Below are positions 17,195 through 25,348 of a stretch of DNA of 64,000 bases, in pieces. Source of the stretch: Nonlabens agnitus (lineage in GTDB: Bacteria; Bacteroidota; Bacteroidia; Flavobacteriales; Flavobacteriaceae); contig NZ_MQUC01000003.1 of assembly GCF_002994045.1 (NCBI RefSeq), forward strand, positions 2,394,501 through 2,458,500, written 5' to 3'. How positions within the stretch are numbered: the stretch's first letter is position 1; every line of letters begins with the position of its first letter. The position numbers and the translations under genes are program-made. A model generated the notes under the pieces. It did no database searches, was not told where the DNA came from, and saw nothing but the letters and a program-made list of their open reading frames with translations.

Positions 17195-19876
17195 CTAATT
17201 CTTCCCAGTAGTATCCTTCGTTTTCTTCAGCAAACCGTTCAAAAGATTGCGGGCGGTTTCCTTGACTTGTTCTTTGGGTGCTGGTTTTGCAACAGAGTCT
17301 GTTGGTTTTTTAATAGCGGTAGTATCTTCAGCCGCTGGTTTTTTACCGGTAAGCACATCTTTAATACCACCTAGTGGATTTTTGCCAGTAGTTAAGTCAT
17401 CTATCGCTCCGCCTAGCGCACTCTCACCTCGATCCTTAAGTTTCTGCTTCTGGATTTCTACGATTTGATTGGTCAAATTGGTAATCGCAGATTCCAAATT
17501 CACTTGAACATTAGGAGCCGCAAAAGATCCTGAAAAACGCACAGGAACAGGCACGGTTAGATTCTCAATTTCACTATCCTGAAGTTTTGAAAGCAGCGCA
17601 GCGCCATCTTTACCCAAATACTTAGCAGGTACTTTTAGGTTCATGGTGTAATCCATTTCATTAGTCAAGCTGTGTCTACCACTAGCCGTCACGACAATGT
17701 CCTTGACCTTAAAATCAAACGGACTTACCTGTACCGCACCATCTTGAAACCTCAATTTGGTTTTAAGGTCGGTAAGATCGATGTCTTTGAGGCTAATAAA
17801 GCTTAATTTTTCATCCAGTTTATCCAGTAATGGCGCAGATCCAGGTAAAATTTCTTTGGTAAGTAATTCGGCTAGGGCATCACCACTTATGGAAGTTAAT
17901 ATAGGTGACAGGTCATCTGTCAAGTTTCCTTTTATGTCAATATTGGTATTGATTTTACCTTGTAAGGCTTGAATGATAGGGACGTAGGTCTGGAACATCT
18001 CAAAACCTTGAAAGGACTGCGCAATATCCAGACTGGCCATGTTCAAATTCATGTTGAATTGCGGTGTCGCACCTTTTGTACTCACAGATCCAGCTACCGT
18101 GATCGCACCACCAAAAATATCCGTACTGGTATTGTTCAATGTCAAGGTTTCATCACGCACCATTGCGATTCCTTTTACATTTTTAAGAGTCAATCCATCG
18201 TATAGCACTTGGCCTAAATTGAAGTCCAGTTGCGCATCAAGAAAAGCAGGAATCTTCACTGCCTCGCTAGTGGTTGCTGTAGAAGTTTGATTAGCACTGG
18301 CGACTTCAGTAGTTTCTTCCATAAAGTCAGAAACGTCAAAACTATTGGACCTCAAGTTGAAGTTTCCTTTCAAACCTTGATCTTGTAGCAAGAAACCTAT
18401 CAAATTATTGATGGTCCCACTAGCTTTAATGTCTGTGTTACCAGTGATGGCATCAAAAGCATTAAGCTTTATGGTAGATGTATTCAAATCTATATCTGCC
18501 CTATTGATCAAAAATGGATTTTTAAACGCAGTACCTATGTATTTGAAGTCAGTTAATGATGCGGTTCCTTTAGTTCTTACTCGTTCGTAGCGTTCCTTTT
18601 CAATGCTTTCCATATCAAATTGAGCTGCCATATCCAGCGCTAGCCTACCATCCAGATCTATGTCCTCTGGCAATGGAAAGGATTGTGAAAGGTTACCTAG
18701 ATCCAGATTTCCTTGAGCATTGAGATCCACATTCATATTAGAGGTAAGTGCCGTGATCATGGCGTTACCCTGCATGCGATCCTTACCTATGTTGAAAGAA
18801 GTATTGGCAATATTCAGATAAGTATCATCGACTTTACCCGTTGTGTTCATGAGTTGAGCGTCAATATAGATATTGGTCACTTTTTGTGGTAAATCTGGAT
18901 ATTTGAAAGACGCATTATCAGATTTAACTCGTATATCCAATAATGGGATCAACTCATCTGTCACTTGGCCTTTTATAGAACCGTTCACTGTAAAGTCACC
19001 TGTGGTGGTGATTCCATCTAGATTAGACCTGTAAGTTTCTGGAATGATGGCAAAGAAGTTCTTGAAATCAGATGACGGTGCATTAAAGGTAAGATCTACA
19101 ATGGTAGATTCTTCTTCCAGATCAATGAAACCCTGTAGTTCCAGTTCCAGATCATTGACCAGTGCCTTGTTGTCCTTGAGCGTATATTTTTGATTGTCCA
19201 GATCCATCAGGATATCTGCATCCAGTTGCACACGTTGTCCTGATAAATATTCAATATCATCCAGACTGTAGATCACAAGTGCAGACGTTTCTGTATCCAG
19301 CGTACTGCTCGCCAGTGAAAAATCACCATTACCGCTGTGTTGCAGATCAGTTAGGACCAATATGTTTTTAGTGCTGATATCTTCATAGGAGAGTTCAGAA
19401 TTTGTGATCTCGTAATGTTTAAGGTCAAAAGTGAAGCCTGAAGAGGTGTCTTGAGGTTGTTGGGAGTCCGCTTTCGCGGAAGCGATATCCCAGTTAGCCA
19501 CTTCTTCTTCATTGACTTTTAAACGTGAAACAGCATTATTGACAATAAGCTCATTGATACGAATGGGCTCGTCTGCCTTATTGAACACGTCAAAAAGCGG
19601 CAGGTCCAGGTAGGTTTGCTGGGCATAGAACAAGGTGTCGCCGGCAAATGGCTCTTTGTTGATGATGGACAAATCCTCAATGTTGAGACGTGCGTCTGGA
19701 AAGGCTTTGATAAAGCTCAAATCCACCTCGCCAAATTCAATCTGCGCATCCAGAGATGCATTGAGCTTGTCCTTGACAGCCTGCGCGATTTGATCCTGAA
19801 ATAAAAATGGAGCGGCAACGATGGCCAGAACCAGTACTAGAATCACGATTCCCAGAATCTTAAAAAACTTTTTCAT
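17195..19876 (-). CDS. AsmA-like family protein
   Basis: At 893 residues it has an N-terminal membrane anchor (ILGIVILVLVLAIVAAPFLF, about 8-27). A long beta-rich domain starts DLSFIKAFPDARLNIEDLSI, typical of AsmA, and the C-terminal AsmA-like part contains GLTLKNVKGIAMVRDETLTL. The last hundred residues are Lys/Pro/Thr-rich and probably disordered. AsmA and TamB-like proteins form lipid-carrying beta-groove bridges between membranes; transport of phospholipid is inferred for this one. A one-mismatch copy of the iterated palindrome encodes ASAKA near residue 132. Confidence 0.88.
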   Translation of the reverse strand: MKKFFKILGIVILVLVLAIVAAPFLFQDQIAQAVKDKLNASLDAQIEFGEVDLSFIKAFPDARLNIEDLSIINKEPFAGDTLFYAQQTYLDLPLFDVFNKADEPIRINELIVNNAVSRLKVNEEEVANWDIASAKADSQQPQDTSSGFTFDLKHYEITNSELSYEDISTKNILVLTDLQHSGNGDFSLASSTLDTETSALVIYSLDDIEYLSGQRVQLDADILMDLDNQKYTLKDNKALVNDLELELQGFIDLEEESTIVDLTFNAPSSDFKNFFAIIPETYRSNLDGITTTGDFTVNGSIKGQVTDELIPLLDIRVKSDNASFKYPDLPQKVTNIYIDAQLMNTTGKVDDTYLNIANTSFNIGKDRMQGNAMITALTSNMNVDLNAQGNLDLGNLSQSFPLPEDIDLDGRLALDMAAQFDMESIEKERYERVRTKGTASLTDFKYIGTAFKNPFLINRADIDLNTSTIKLNAFDAITGNTDIKASGTINNLIGFLLQDQGLKGNFNLRSNSFDVSDFMEETTEVASANQTSTATTSEAVKIPAFLDAQLDFNLGQVLYDGLTLKNVKGIAMVRDETLTLNNTSTDIFGGAITVAGSVSTKGATPQFNMNLNMASLDIAQSFQGFEMFQTYVPIIQALQGKINTNIDIKGNLTDDLSPILTSISGDALAELLTKEILPGSAPLLDKLDEKLSFISLKDIDLTDLKTKLRFQDGAVQVSPFDFKVKDIVVTASGRHSLTNEMDYTMNLKVPAKYLGKDGAALLSKLQDSEIENLTVPVPVRFSGSFAAPNVQVNLESAITNLTNQIVEIQKQKLKDRGESALGGAIDDLTTGKNPLGGIKDVLTGKKPAAEDTTAIKKPTDSVAKPAPKEQVKETARNLLNGLLKKTKDTTGKN
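19469..19484. repeat. Iterated palindrome copy 6 (one mismatch, in the AsmA-like gene)
   Basis: CGCTTTCGCGGAAGCG, one base off the consensus. The gene strand reads ASAKA. Confidence 0.9.
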
Positions 19877-19891
19877 ATCACTTAAAATGTA

Positions 19892-20590
19892 TTAATCAAT
19901 TTGAATTTCTTGAGCCTGTTCCAGACGAAACAGTCTTCTAAATATATAGACACCGGCATATAGCAATGGTGTGTCAAACAAGGCCACGAGCACTTTAAAA
20001 AAGAAACCAGCGCCCAATAATGGCCAGAACTTATCCCAAGACAATATTCCTGCATAACACAGCAATAACAGTACCGACATGGTATCTACAAACTGTGAGA
20101 AGAACGTGCTCAAATTATTACGCAGCCATAGCATCTTTCCCTTTGTAACCCTTTTCCAAAAATGGTAGATCTGTATGTCCACAAATTGGGCAAACAAATA
20201 AGCCATCATGCTGGAGATTACGGCCAGCGTGGTAGCGCCAAAGACCTTTGTAAACACATCGTCCTGTATGGCACTTTCCGGAATCGCCGGTGCAATATCC
20301 GCCACATGAATAATCCCTAAACTAAAGACCGATGCAAAGATTCCTGCTAGAACCAGATCGTTTGCCTTGCGCCTGCCATAGATCTCACTCACGAGGTCAG
20401 TAATCAAAAAAGTAATGGGATATGGCAGTAAACCAACCGAGAGTTCAAACCTGAACCACCCAAAGGGATTCCAGTAAAAGAACTTCTGGAAGATCAAATT
20501 TGATACTACCAGCGAGCAAATAAACAAGGCGGCGAGCACCAGATAAATACGGTGAGCCAGTCGTAAATCCTTGCCTATGAGCTGTTTCAT
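19892..20590 (-). CDS. yhhQ: Queuosine precursor transporter (VUT/YhhQ family)
   Basis: A 232-residue polytopic membrane protein with about six helices. Family landmarks are FRFELSVGLLPYPITFLITDLVSEIYGRRKA (the PITFxxTDxxSEIYG signature near residues 55-75) and the central FAQFVDIQIYHFWKR. These transporters import preQ0/preQ1 for queuosine synthesis. The start lies seven bases after a minus-strand TACTTTTG promoter element, so the transcript is nearly leaderless. The next minus-strand gene, asmA-like, follows with a 15-base gap. Confidence 0.9.
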   Translation of the reverse strand: MKQLIGKDLRLAHRIYLVLAALFICSLVVSNLIFQKFFYWNPFGWFRFELSVGLLPYPITFLITDLVSEIYGRRKANDLVLAGIFASVFSLGIIHVADIAPAIPESAIQDDVFTKVFGATTLAVISSMMAYLFAQFVDIQIYHFWKRVTKGKMLWLRNNLSTFFSQFVDTMSVLLLLCYAGILSWDKFWPLLGAGFFFKVLVALFDTPLLYAGVYIFRRLFRLEQAQEIQID

Positions 20591-20592
20591 AA

Positions 20593-20647
20593 TGCTGCAA
20601 AAGTACCAAAGCAGTTCGCTAATATTCCTTAATTTGCTGCAAAAGTA
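20593..20647 (-). promoter_or_regulatory. Duplicated minus-strand -7 element upstream of the queuosine transporter
   Basis: The 13-mer TGCTGCAAAAGTA occurs at 20593-20605 and again at 20635-20647. On the minus strand each reads TACTTTTGCAGCA and contains TACTTTTG, a perfect TAnnTTTG element. The proximal copy would place the start of transcription at or just before the ATG at 20590. The distal copy overlaps the presumed 5' end of the divergent folK gene. Confidence 0.55.
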
Positions 20648-20677
20648 ATTGCCATCACGCTACATCATAACCATAAG

Positions 20678-21862
20678 ATTTTCATAGCATTAGGAAGTAA
20701 TCTAGGCGATAGGTTTGAGAACCTATGCGACGCCGTAGATCTTATTGAGCAGCAATTGGGGCTCATCATCAAAGTGGCGCCGGTTTATGAAGTTCCTGCC
20801 ATGGGTTTTGACGGCAATGACTTTTTGAACAGCTGCATACTGGTGCATGCGATCAAAACACCTGCGGAAGCCCTAGAAATCTTGCAGGGCATCGAGAAGT
20901 CCATGGGACGACTGCCCAAAACTGGTGAGAGCTATGAAAACCGAGTTATTGATCTGGACATACTTCTTTATGACGATGTGATCATGGACGATCCACAGCT
21001 CACGGTACCGCATCCACATATGCTGGATCGAGATTTTGTCCTGAAACCTTTAAGCGCCATCGCCAGTGATGTAGAACATCCTGTTCTCAAAAAAACGATA
21101 GGTTCACTGGCATTTTCAAAAGAACTAGAACATTTGGTGGAGGAAAGTGGAATATCGCTTTCGCGAAAACAGATTCTCGACAATCTTATTTCCAAGAATA
21201 AAAGCAGCCTGGACAACGATCATCTTGCCTTGAATAGATTTCCCATTGATCAGCTCAACTTTATTGCGATTGAGGGAAATATAGGATCTGGAAAAACCAG
21301 CCTGGCCCATAAGATCAGTGAGGATTTTAAAGGTAAATGCGTACTGGAACGTTTTGCGGACAACCCGTTTTTACCACTTTTCTATGAAGATAAAGAGCGT
21401 TACAGCTTTCCGCTAGAGATGTCCTTTCTAGCAGATCGCTACCAACAGCTTAGTGATGATGTGGCACAGCATGAGCTGTTCTCCAACTTTACCGTGGCAG
21501 ATTATTATGTAATCAAGTCATTGATTTTCAGTAAAATCACCTTACATTCAGAAGAGTACGCGCTTTACAAGCGTCTCTTCAATATGATGTATAAGGAACT
21601 GGTCAAGCCAGACCTTTACGTATATCTCTATCAAACCGAGGAACGATTACTCGAAAACATCAAGAAACGCGGTCGCGACTATGAACAAAATATTGAAGCC
21701 AGTTATTTAGCGCAGATACAACAAGGGTATTCTGACTTCATCAGATCGCAGAAGGACCTAAAGATAAAAGTCATTGACGTGACAGATCTGGATTTTGTGA
21801 ATAATCAAGCAGATTACATCAAGGTTTTAGAACAAATAAGTGAAGCTATCGTAGCCAACTAA
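20678..21862 (+). CDS. folK: FolK-deoxynucleoside kinase fusion protein
   Basis: The N-terminal part is HPPK: ALGSNLGDRFEN (coded from 20687), PVYEVPAMGFDGNDFLNSC, then the RVIDLDILLYDD and VPHPHMLDRDFVLKPL signatures. FolK pyrophosphorylates 6-hydroxymethyl-dihydropterin in folate synthesis. From about 21250 a deoxynucleoside kinase follows: P-loop EGNIGSGKTS, the ERF/DNPFL block, DYYVIKSLIFSKI and RLLENIKKRGRDYEQ. Such fusions are usual in this group. The open frame starts after a stop at 20630-20632 and contains no ATG, GTG or TTG before the conserved ALGSN motif. The first standard start, TTG 20756, would delete that motif, so I place the start tentatively at ATT 20678. A degraded palindrome copy lies in the linker. 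The 3' end overlaps the convergent TrmH-like gene by 17 bases. Confidence 0.85.
   Translation: MFIALGSNLGDRFENLCDAVDLIEQQLGLIIKVAPVYEVPAMGFDGNDFLNSCILVHAIKTPAEALEILQGIEKSMGRLPKTGESYENRVIDLDILLYDDVIMDDPQLTVPHPHMLDRDFVLKPLSAIASDVEHPVLKKTIGSLAFSKELEHLVEESGISLSRKQILDNLISKNKSSLDNDHLALNRFPIDQLNFIAIEGNIGSGKTSLAHKISEDFKGKCVLERFADNPFLPLFYEDKERYSFPLEMSFLADRYQQLSDDVAQHELFSNFTVADYYVIKSLIFSKITLHSEEYALYKRLFNMMYKELVKPDLYVYLYQTEERLLENIKKRGRDYEQNIEASYLAQIQQGYSDFIRSQKDLKIKVIDVTDLDFVNNQADYIKVLEQISEAIVAN
21156..21171. repeat. Iterated palindrome copy 7 (degraded, in folK)
   Basis: CGCTTTCGCGAAAACA: 13 of 16 positions match, with the right arm eroded. Read as SLSRKQ in the linker between the HPPK and kinase domains. 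Confidence 0.75.
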
Positions 21863-22424
21863 TCTTATTAAAGATATCATACATCACGATCCCAGCACAA
21901 ACTGAAATATTTAAACTGTGCTTGGTGCCGAATTGATCCAGTTCAATCACTTCCTTGCAGGCATCTACCACGTCTTGTTGCACACCTTTGACTTCATTGC
22001 CCAGCACGACGGCGACCTTATCACCTTTAGATAGTGAAAAATTGTAGAGGTTTTGAGAGCGTTCTGCCTGCTCGATCGCGCATGTGGTATAACCAGCATC
22101 GTTGAGTGTTTTGATGACATCTATGGTATTTTCTACATATTCCCAAGCGACACTTTCGGTTGCGCCCAGTGCGGTCTTGCGTATCTCTCGATGCGGTGGC
22201 TGCGCGGTAATACCGCACAGATATATTTTCTCTACACGATAGGCATCTGCACTGCGGAAAACGCTTCCCACGTTGTTCAAACTGCGAACATTGTCAAGAA
22301 CGATGATGAGTGGTGTTTTTTCGCTTTCGCGAAAGCGATCTGGTGACAGCCTATCCAGCTCGTCATTGAGAAGTTTTCTGGTTTTGGACAAAACGGTAAG
22401 GCTTATAGGTTCACCGCCGGGCAA
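21846..22424 (-). CDS. TrmH-family RNA methyltransferase
   Basis: A 192-residue SPOUT methyltransferase: motif 1 VRSLNNVGSVFRSADAYRV, motif 2 VAVVLGNEVKGV and motif 3 HSLNISVCAGIVMYDIF. It is a second member of this superfamily in the window, distinct from the one after recQ. The specific RNA is unknown. The ATG at 22424 overlaps the preceding PorP-like gene by 22 bases. The iterated palindrome encodes DRFRESEK in the N-terminal tail. Confidence 0.87.
   Translation of the reverse strand: MPGGEPISLTVLSKTRKLLNDELDRLSPDRFRESEKTPLIIVLDNVRSLNNVGSVFRSADAYRVEKIYLCGITAQPPHREIRKTALGATESVAWEYVENTIDVIKTLNDAGYTTCAIEQAERSQNLYNFSLSKGDKVAVVLGNEVKGVQQDVVDACKEVIELDQFGTKHSLNISVCAGIVMYDIFNKISWLR
22322..22337. 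repeat. Iterated palindrome copy 8 (in the TrmH-family gene)
   Basis: Perfect 16-mer, read as RFRES. Confidence 0.95.
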
Positions 22425-23404
22425 TTACAGCTCCAGCGATCCTTGGTACATAAGAAGTCAATTCCCAACGTGATCTGGTGAAAACCACCACTCGCAAACT
22501 GAACCTCGCCAAATTGCTGGCTATAGGTATAGCCTACGGTAAAGCTGTCAAATTTTGCTCCTATGAAGGGTGACAGTAAGGATAGGTTTTGTTGCTGGAT
22601 ATCGGCTCCATTCTGGAATTCGGCTCCTTCAAAACTTTGACGATAGGAAAGTCCCATGTAAAGGGTTGTATCCTCATTCAAGTCATAGAAAGCTTTGGCA
22701 TTAAGGTCCACAAATTGTTCCTTGGTACGATCTGTACGCTGGTACAATACAGATGGTTCAAATTGCCAGTCAGATTTTCTGGGAGCGATCAAATAGCCGG
22801 CATTTACGATGTAGCGCAGCTGGTTGGTACTCTCAAAACCTTCTGAGTATATCTCACGATTTTGAAAAATGGGGTTTTTCAGCGTGGCATGAACAAAGAA
22901 ATCCTTGTACAGATAAGACATCCCAAAATCAATGTTGAAATAGGAGTCACTAACGAGAACGCCAGTAATAATAGGGTCAAAGTTCGTACGGTCAAAGCTG
23001 GTCTCATCCAGGCGGCTTTGTACCAATCCTACATTTGCGCCAAAAGACAATCGGTTCAAATCCTCATAACCACCACCTACTTGCAAGTGATATGCATAAG
23101 ATAAGTAGGCACCTGTCTGTGAGTGATACCCGTTTTTGTCATTAAATACAATCGCACCTATACCACTATTTTGTCCTATCGCGGTATTAAAACTCAAGGT
23201 TTGCAAGTTAGGAGCATCCTCTTGATCAAACCATTGCTGTCTTGCCGTGGCTCTTACTTTACCGCAATTTGCAGCACCCGCCATGGATGGATGTAATAGG
23301 TACAGATTGTCCATCAAATAATCCTGATACACCGGTATTCCTTCTTGAGCAGTGCTCAAGTTAACAAGGCAGACAAATGAGAGGAAAAAGAAAAAATGCT
23401 TCAT
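22403..23404 (-). CDS. PorP/SprF family type IX secretion membrane protein
   Basis: Starting at the Met that opens a clear signal peptide (MKHFFFFLSFVCLVNLSTAQ) gives 333 residues; the frame extends nine codons further upstream, but that would bury the signal. The mature start EGIPVYQDYLMDNLYLLHPSMAG and RATARQQWFDQEDAPNLQTLSFN are hallmarks of the PorP/SprF family. These outer-membrane barrels accompany the type IX secretion and gliding machinery and help anchor surface proteins. The C-terminus SGGFHQITLGIDFLC continues the barrel pattern. No large adhesin gene lies next to it, unlike many sprF loci. Confidence 0.88.
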   Translation of the reverse strand: MKHFFFFLSFVCLVNLSTAQEGIPVYQDYLMDNLYLLHPSMAGAANCGKVRATARQQWFDQEDAPNLQTLSFNTAIGQNSGIGAIVFNDKNGYHSQTGAYLSYAYHLQVGGGYEDLNRLSFGANVGLVQSRLDETSFDRTNFDPIITGVLVSDSYFNIDFGMSYLYKDFFVHATLKNPIFQNREIYSEGFESTNQLRYIVNAGYLIAPRKSDWQFEPSVLYQRTDRTKEQFVDLNAKAFYDLNEDTTLYMGLSYRQSFEGAEFQNGADIQQQNLSLLSPFIGAKFDSFTVGYTYSQQFGEVQFASGGFHQITLGIDFLCTKDRWSCNCPAVNL

Positions 23405-23611
23405 CAAGTAAATTCTACAGAAATAACGCAAGGCGGTACTATTTGTTTTATCGCGACAAATACATTTTGCCTGTTATTGTCCATTGCTTCAAATATATCA
23501 TATAATAGCAACAATCAGGCAAGGCATCTAGTCTAGGTTAACGATTGTATTTGACCATTGAACCATAAAAGAATGCATTTACAAATAAAGCCGATTGATC
23601 TATGATCGCTC

Positions 23612-23619
23612 TATCTTTG
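23612..23619 (+). promoter_or_regulatory. -7 promoter element of the NifU-like gene
   Basis: TATCTTTG, 19 bases before the ATG. A TTG at 23595-23597 lies 14 bases upstream, a short spacer for a -33 element. Confidence 0.45.
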
Positions 23620-23638
23620 CAAGCATAATAATTAAGCT

Positions 23639-24547
23639 ATGAGCACACACACCATAAAAGTCGTTTCCACTACAAATGATGCTATCGTTAAGTTTGAAAG
23701 CAACCAGTTTTTAGTGAAGAATCACAGTTATGAGTTTAAAAATATTGATGAGGCAAAGCCATCACCACTAGCACAACAGCTTTTCTACCTGCCGTTTGTG
23801 AAAACGGTCTATATCGCCCAAAACTTCATTGCTATTGAACGCTATGACATTGTTGAATGGAGCGATGTACAGGATGAGGTCGCAGAACAAATCGAACAAT
23901 ACCTCAACAGCGACAAGCCTCTACTACCAGAAGAAGGCGAAGTCAAGAAGGTTCCAGTAACTGTTTATGCAGAGGCTACTCCTAATCCGTCCGTGATGAA
24001 GTATGTCGCTAATAAGAAGCTGACGGTCACCAGTCAGGAGTTTAAAACAATTGAGGATACTGAATCTGGTTCGCTTTCGCGAAAGCTGTACACCTTTCCA
24101 TTTGTAAAAGAAATCTTTGTGGATGAGAACTATATATCAGTCACAAAGCATGATATAGTTGAGTGGCCAGAAATCACCAATGAAATCAGGTCATTTATAA
24201 AAGAGTCCATTGAAAACGGCGAAGAGATAGGTGTTTCCAAATACAGTGCGGGCACTTCCAAAGAGAAAGGCGAGGAAATGAGCTTGCCTAAGTTTGAGAA
24301 TTTGAGTGAGGTCTCAAAAAAGATCGTAGAAATACTAGATGAGTACATACGACCAGCTGTAGCGAGTGATGGTGGTAACATAGCCTTTGAAAGCTATGAT
24401 GAAAACTCCCAAGAGGTAAATGTCATACTTCAAGGAGCTTGTAGCGGTTGTCCTAGTTCAACCATGACCCTAAAAAATGGAATCGAAACGATGTTGAAAG
24501 AAATGATTCCAGGTAAAATCAATAGAGTTGTGGCGATAAATGGGTAA
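23639..24547 (+). CDS. NifU-like Fe-S scaffold with two Nfu N-terminal domains
   Basis: The 302 residues contain two tandem Nfu N-type domains (about 5-95 and 107-195) and a C-terminal NifU domain with the cluster-binding C268 and C271 in GACSGCPSS. The second N domain begins ATPNPSVMKYVANKKL; the first has lost that NPxxxK start. Both end in a matching (Y/H)DIVEW block. The protein assembles and hands over Fe-S clusters in the cytoplasm. A near-perfect palindrome copy encodes SLSRKL in the second domain, where the first has PLAQQL, with no length change. Confidence 0.9.
   Translation: MSTHTIKVVSTTNDAIVKFESNQFLVKNHSYEFKNIDEAKPSPLAQQLFYLPFVKTVYIAQNFIAIERYDIVEWSDVQDEVAEQIEQYLNSDKPLLPEEGEVKKVPVTVYAEATPNPSVMKYVANKKLTVTSQEFKTIEDTESGSLSRKLYTFPFVKEIFVDENYISVTKHDIVEWPEITNEIRSFIKESIENGEEIGVSKYSAGTSKEKGEEMSLPKFENLSEVSKKIVEILDEYIRPAVASDGGNIAFESYDENSQEVNVILQGACSGCPSSTMTLKNGIETMLKEMIPGKINRVVAING
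24072..24087. repeat. Iterated palindrome copy 9 (15 of 16, in the NifU-like gene)
   Basis: CGCTTTCGCGAAAGCT; only the last base deviates. Read as SLSRK(L). Confidence 0.88.
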
Positions 24548-24652
24548 ATATTGGTCTCCAAACATTTATGCGTATTACTTAGTAATATTCTCAAGTTACA
24601 ATTAATAAGGTTTTTGAATAAAAAGTAAATTCAAAATCTACCTTAAAAAAGG

Positions 24653-25339
24653 TCAATTTGATTTAAACTCCTTCAAGTAAAAGGGTTCAAAATAAGCGAT
24701 GTCTTCTACGATATCGCTTTTTTTATAGGCAGCCATGGCAAGATCACACATAGTTAAGGCGGTCGGTAAGGCATCAACATAAGTGTTCTTATGATCCTTG
24801 TTGAGTTCTTTAAATTTCAAGGCTCCAGAACCTATGACAGTAACATTATTTTCATTTAAAATTTGCTGGAATGTGGTAGGTTCCAAGATGGCAGCTGTCG
24901 TTTCCTTGATCTTTTTATTGTTTTGAAAAACACTGGTATAAACCTCCATGCGACGAGCGTCTAACATCGGGATCACGTAATTAGATGGTTGAGGAGCTTG
25001 CAAGGCAAGTGACTCCAATGTATCGATGGCGATTAATGGTATGTCTAACGCAAAGCATAAGCCTTTTGCACTTGCGACTCCTATTCGTAAACCCGTATAA
25101 GAACCAGGACCTTTACTTACGGCTATAGCATCAAGGTCTGTGGTTGATAACTCATTCCTTTTGAGTATCCCGTCAATAAAAACGTGAAGTCGTTCTCCAT
25201 GGCTGTAAGAGTCGCTTTGATCTTCATTAAGATCCAAGCAGTTCACTACGCCTAAGTCATTTTCAAAACTACCTCGATTAGTTGCTAATGCAACAGAGCA
25301 ATTGGTAGAAGAGGTTTCCAAGCAAAGAATCAAAGGCAT
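24653..25339 (-). CDS. tsaB: tRNA threonylcarbamoyladenosine biosynthesis protein TsaB
   Basis: The 228 residues begin LILCLETSSTNCSVAL, the ASKHA phosphate-1 motif. They contain AVSKGPGSYTGLRIGVASAKGLCFAL, the diagnostic GPGSYTGLRIG block of TsaB, and MLDARRMEVYTSVF. TsaB is a partner of TsaD and TsaE in forming t6A37 on ANN-decoding tRNAs. It is the last gene of the efflux operon, starting nine bases after the second adaptor gene, so it is probably transcribed with it. Confidence 0.93.
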   Translation of the reverse strand: MPLILCLETSSTNCSVALATNRGSFENDLGVVNCLDLNEDQSDSYSHGERLHVFIDGILKRNELSTTDLDAIAVSKGPGSYTGLRIGVASAKGLCFALDIPLIAIDTLESLALQAPQPSNYVIPMLDARRMEVYTSVFQNNKKIKETTAAILEPTTFQQILNENNVTVIGSGALKFKELNKDHKNTYVDALPTALTMCDLAMAAYKKSDIVEDIAYFEPFYLKEFKSN

Positions 25340-25348
25340 ACCAAATGA

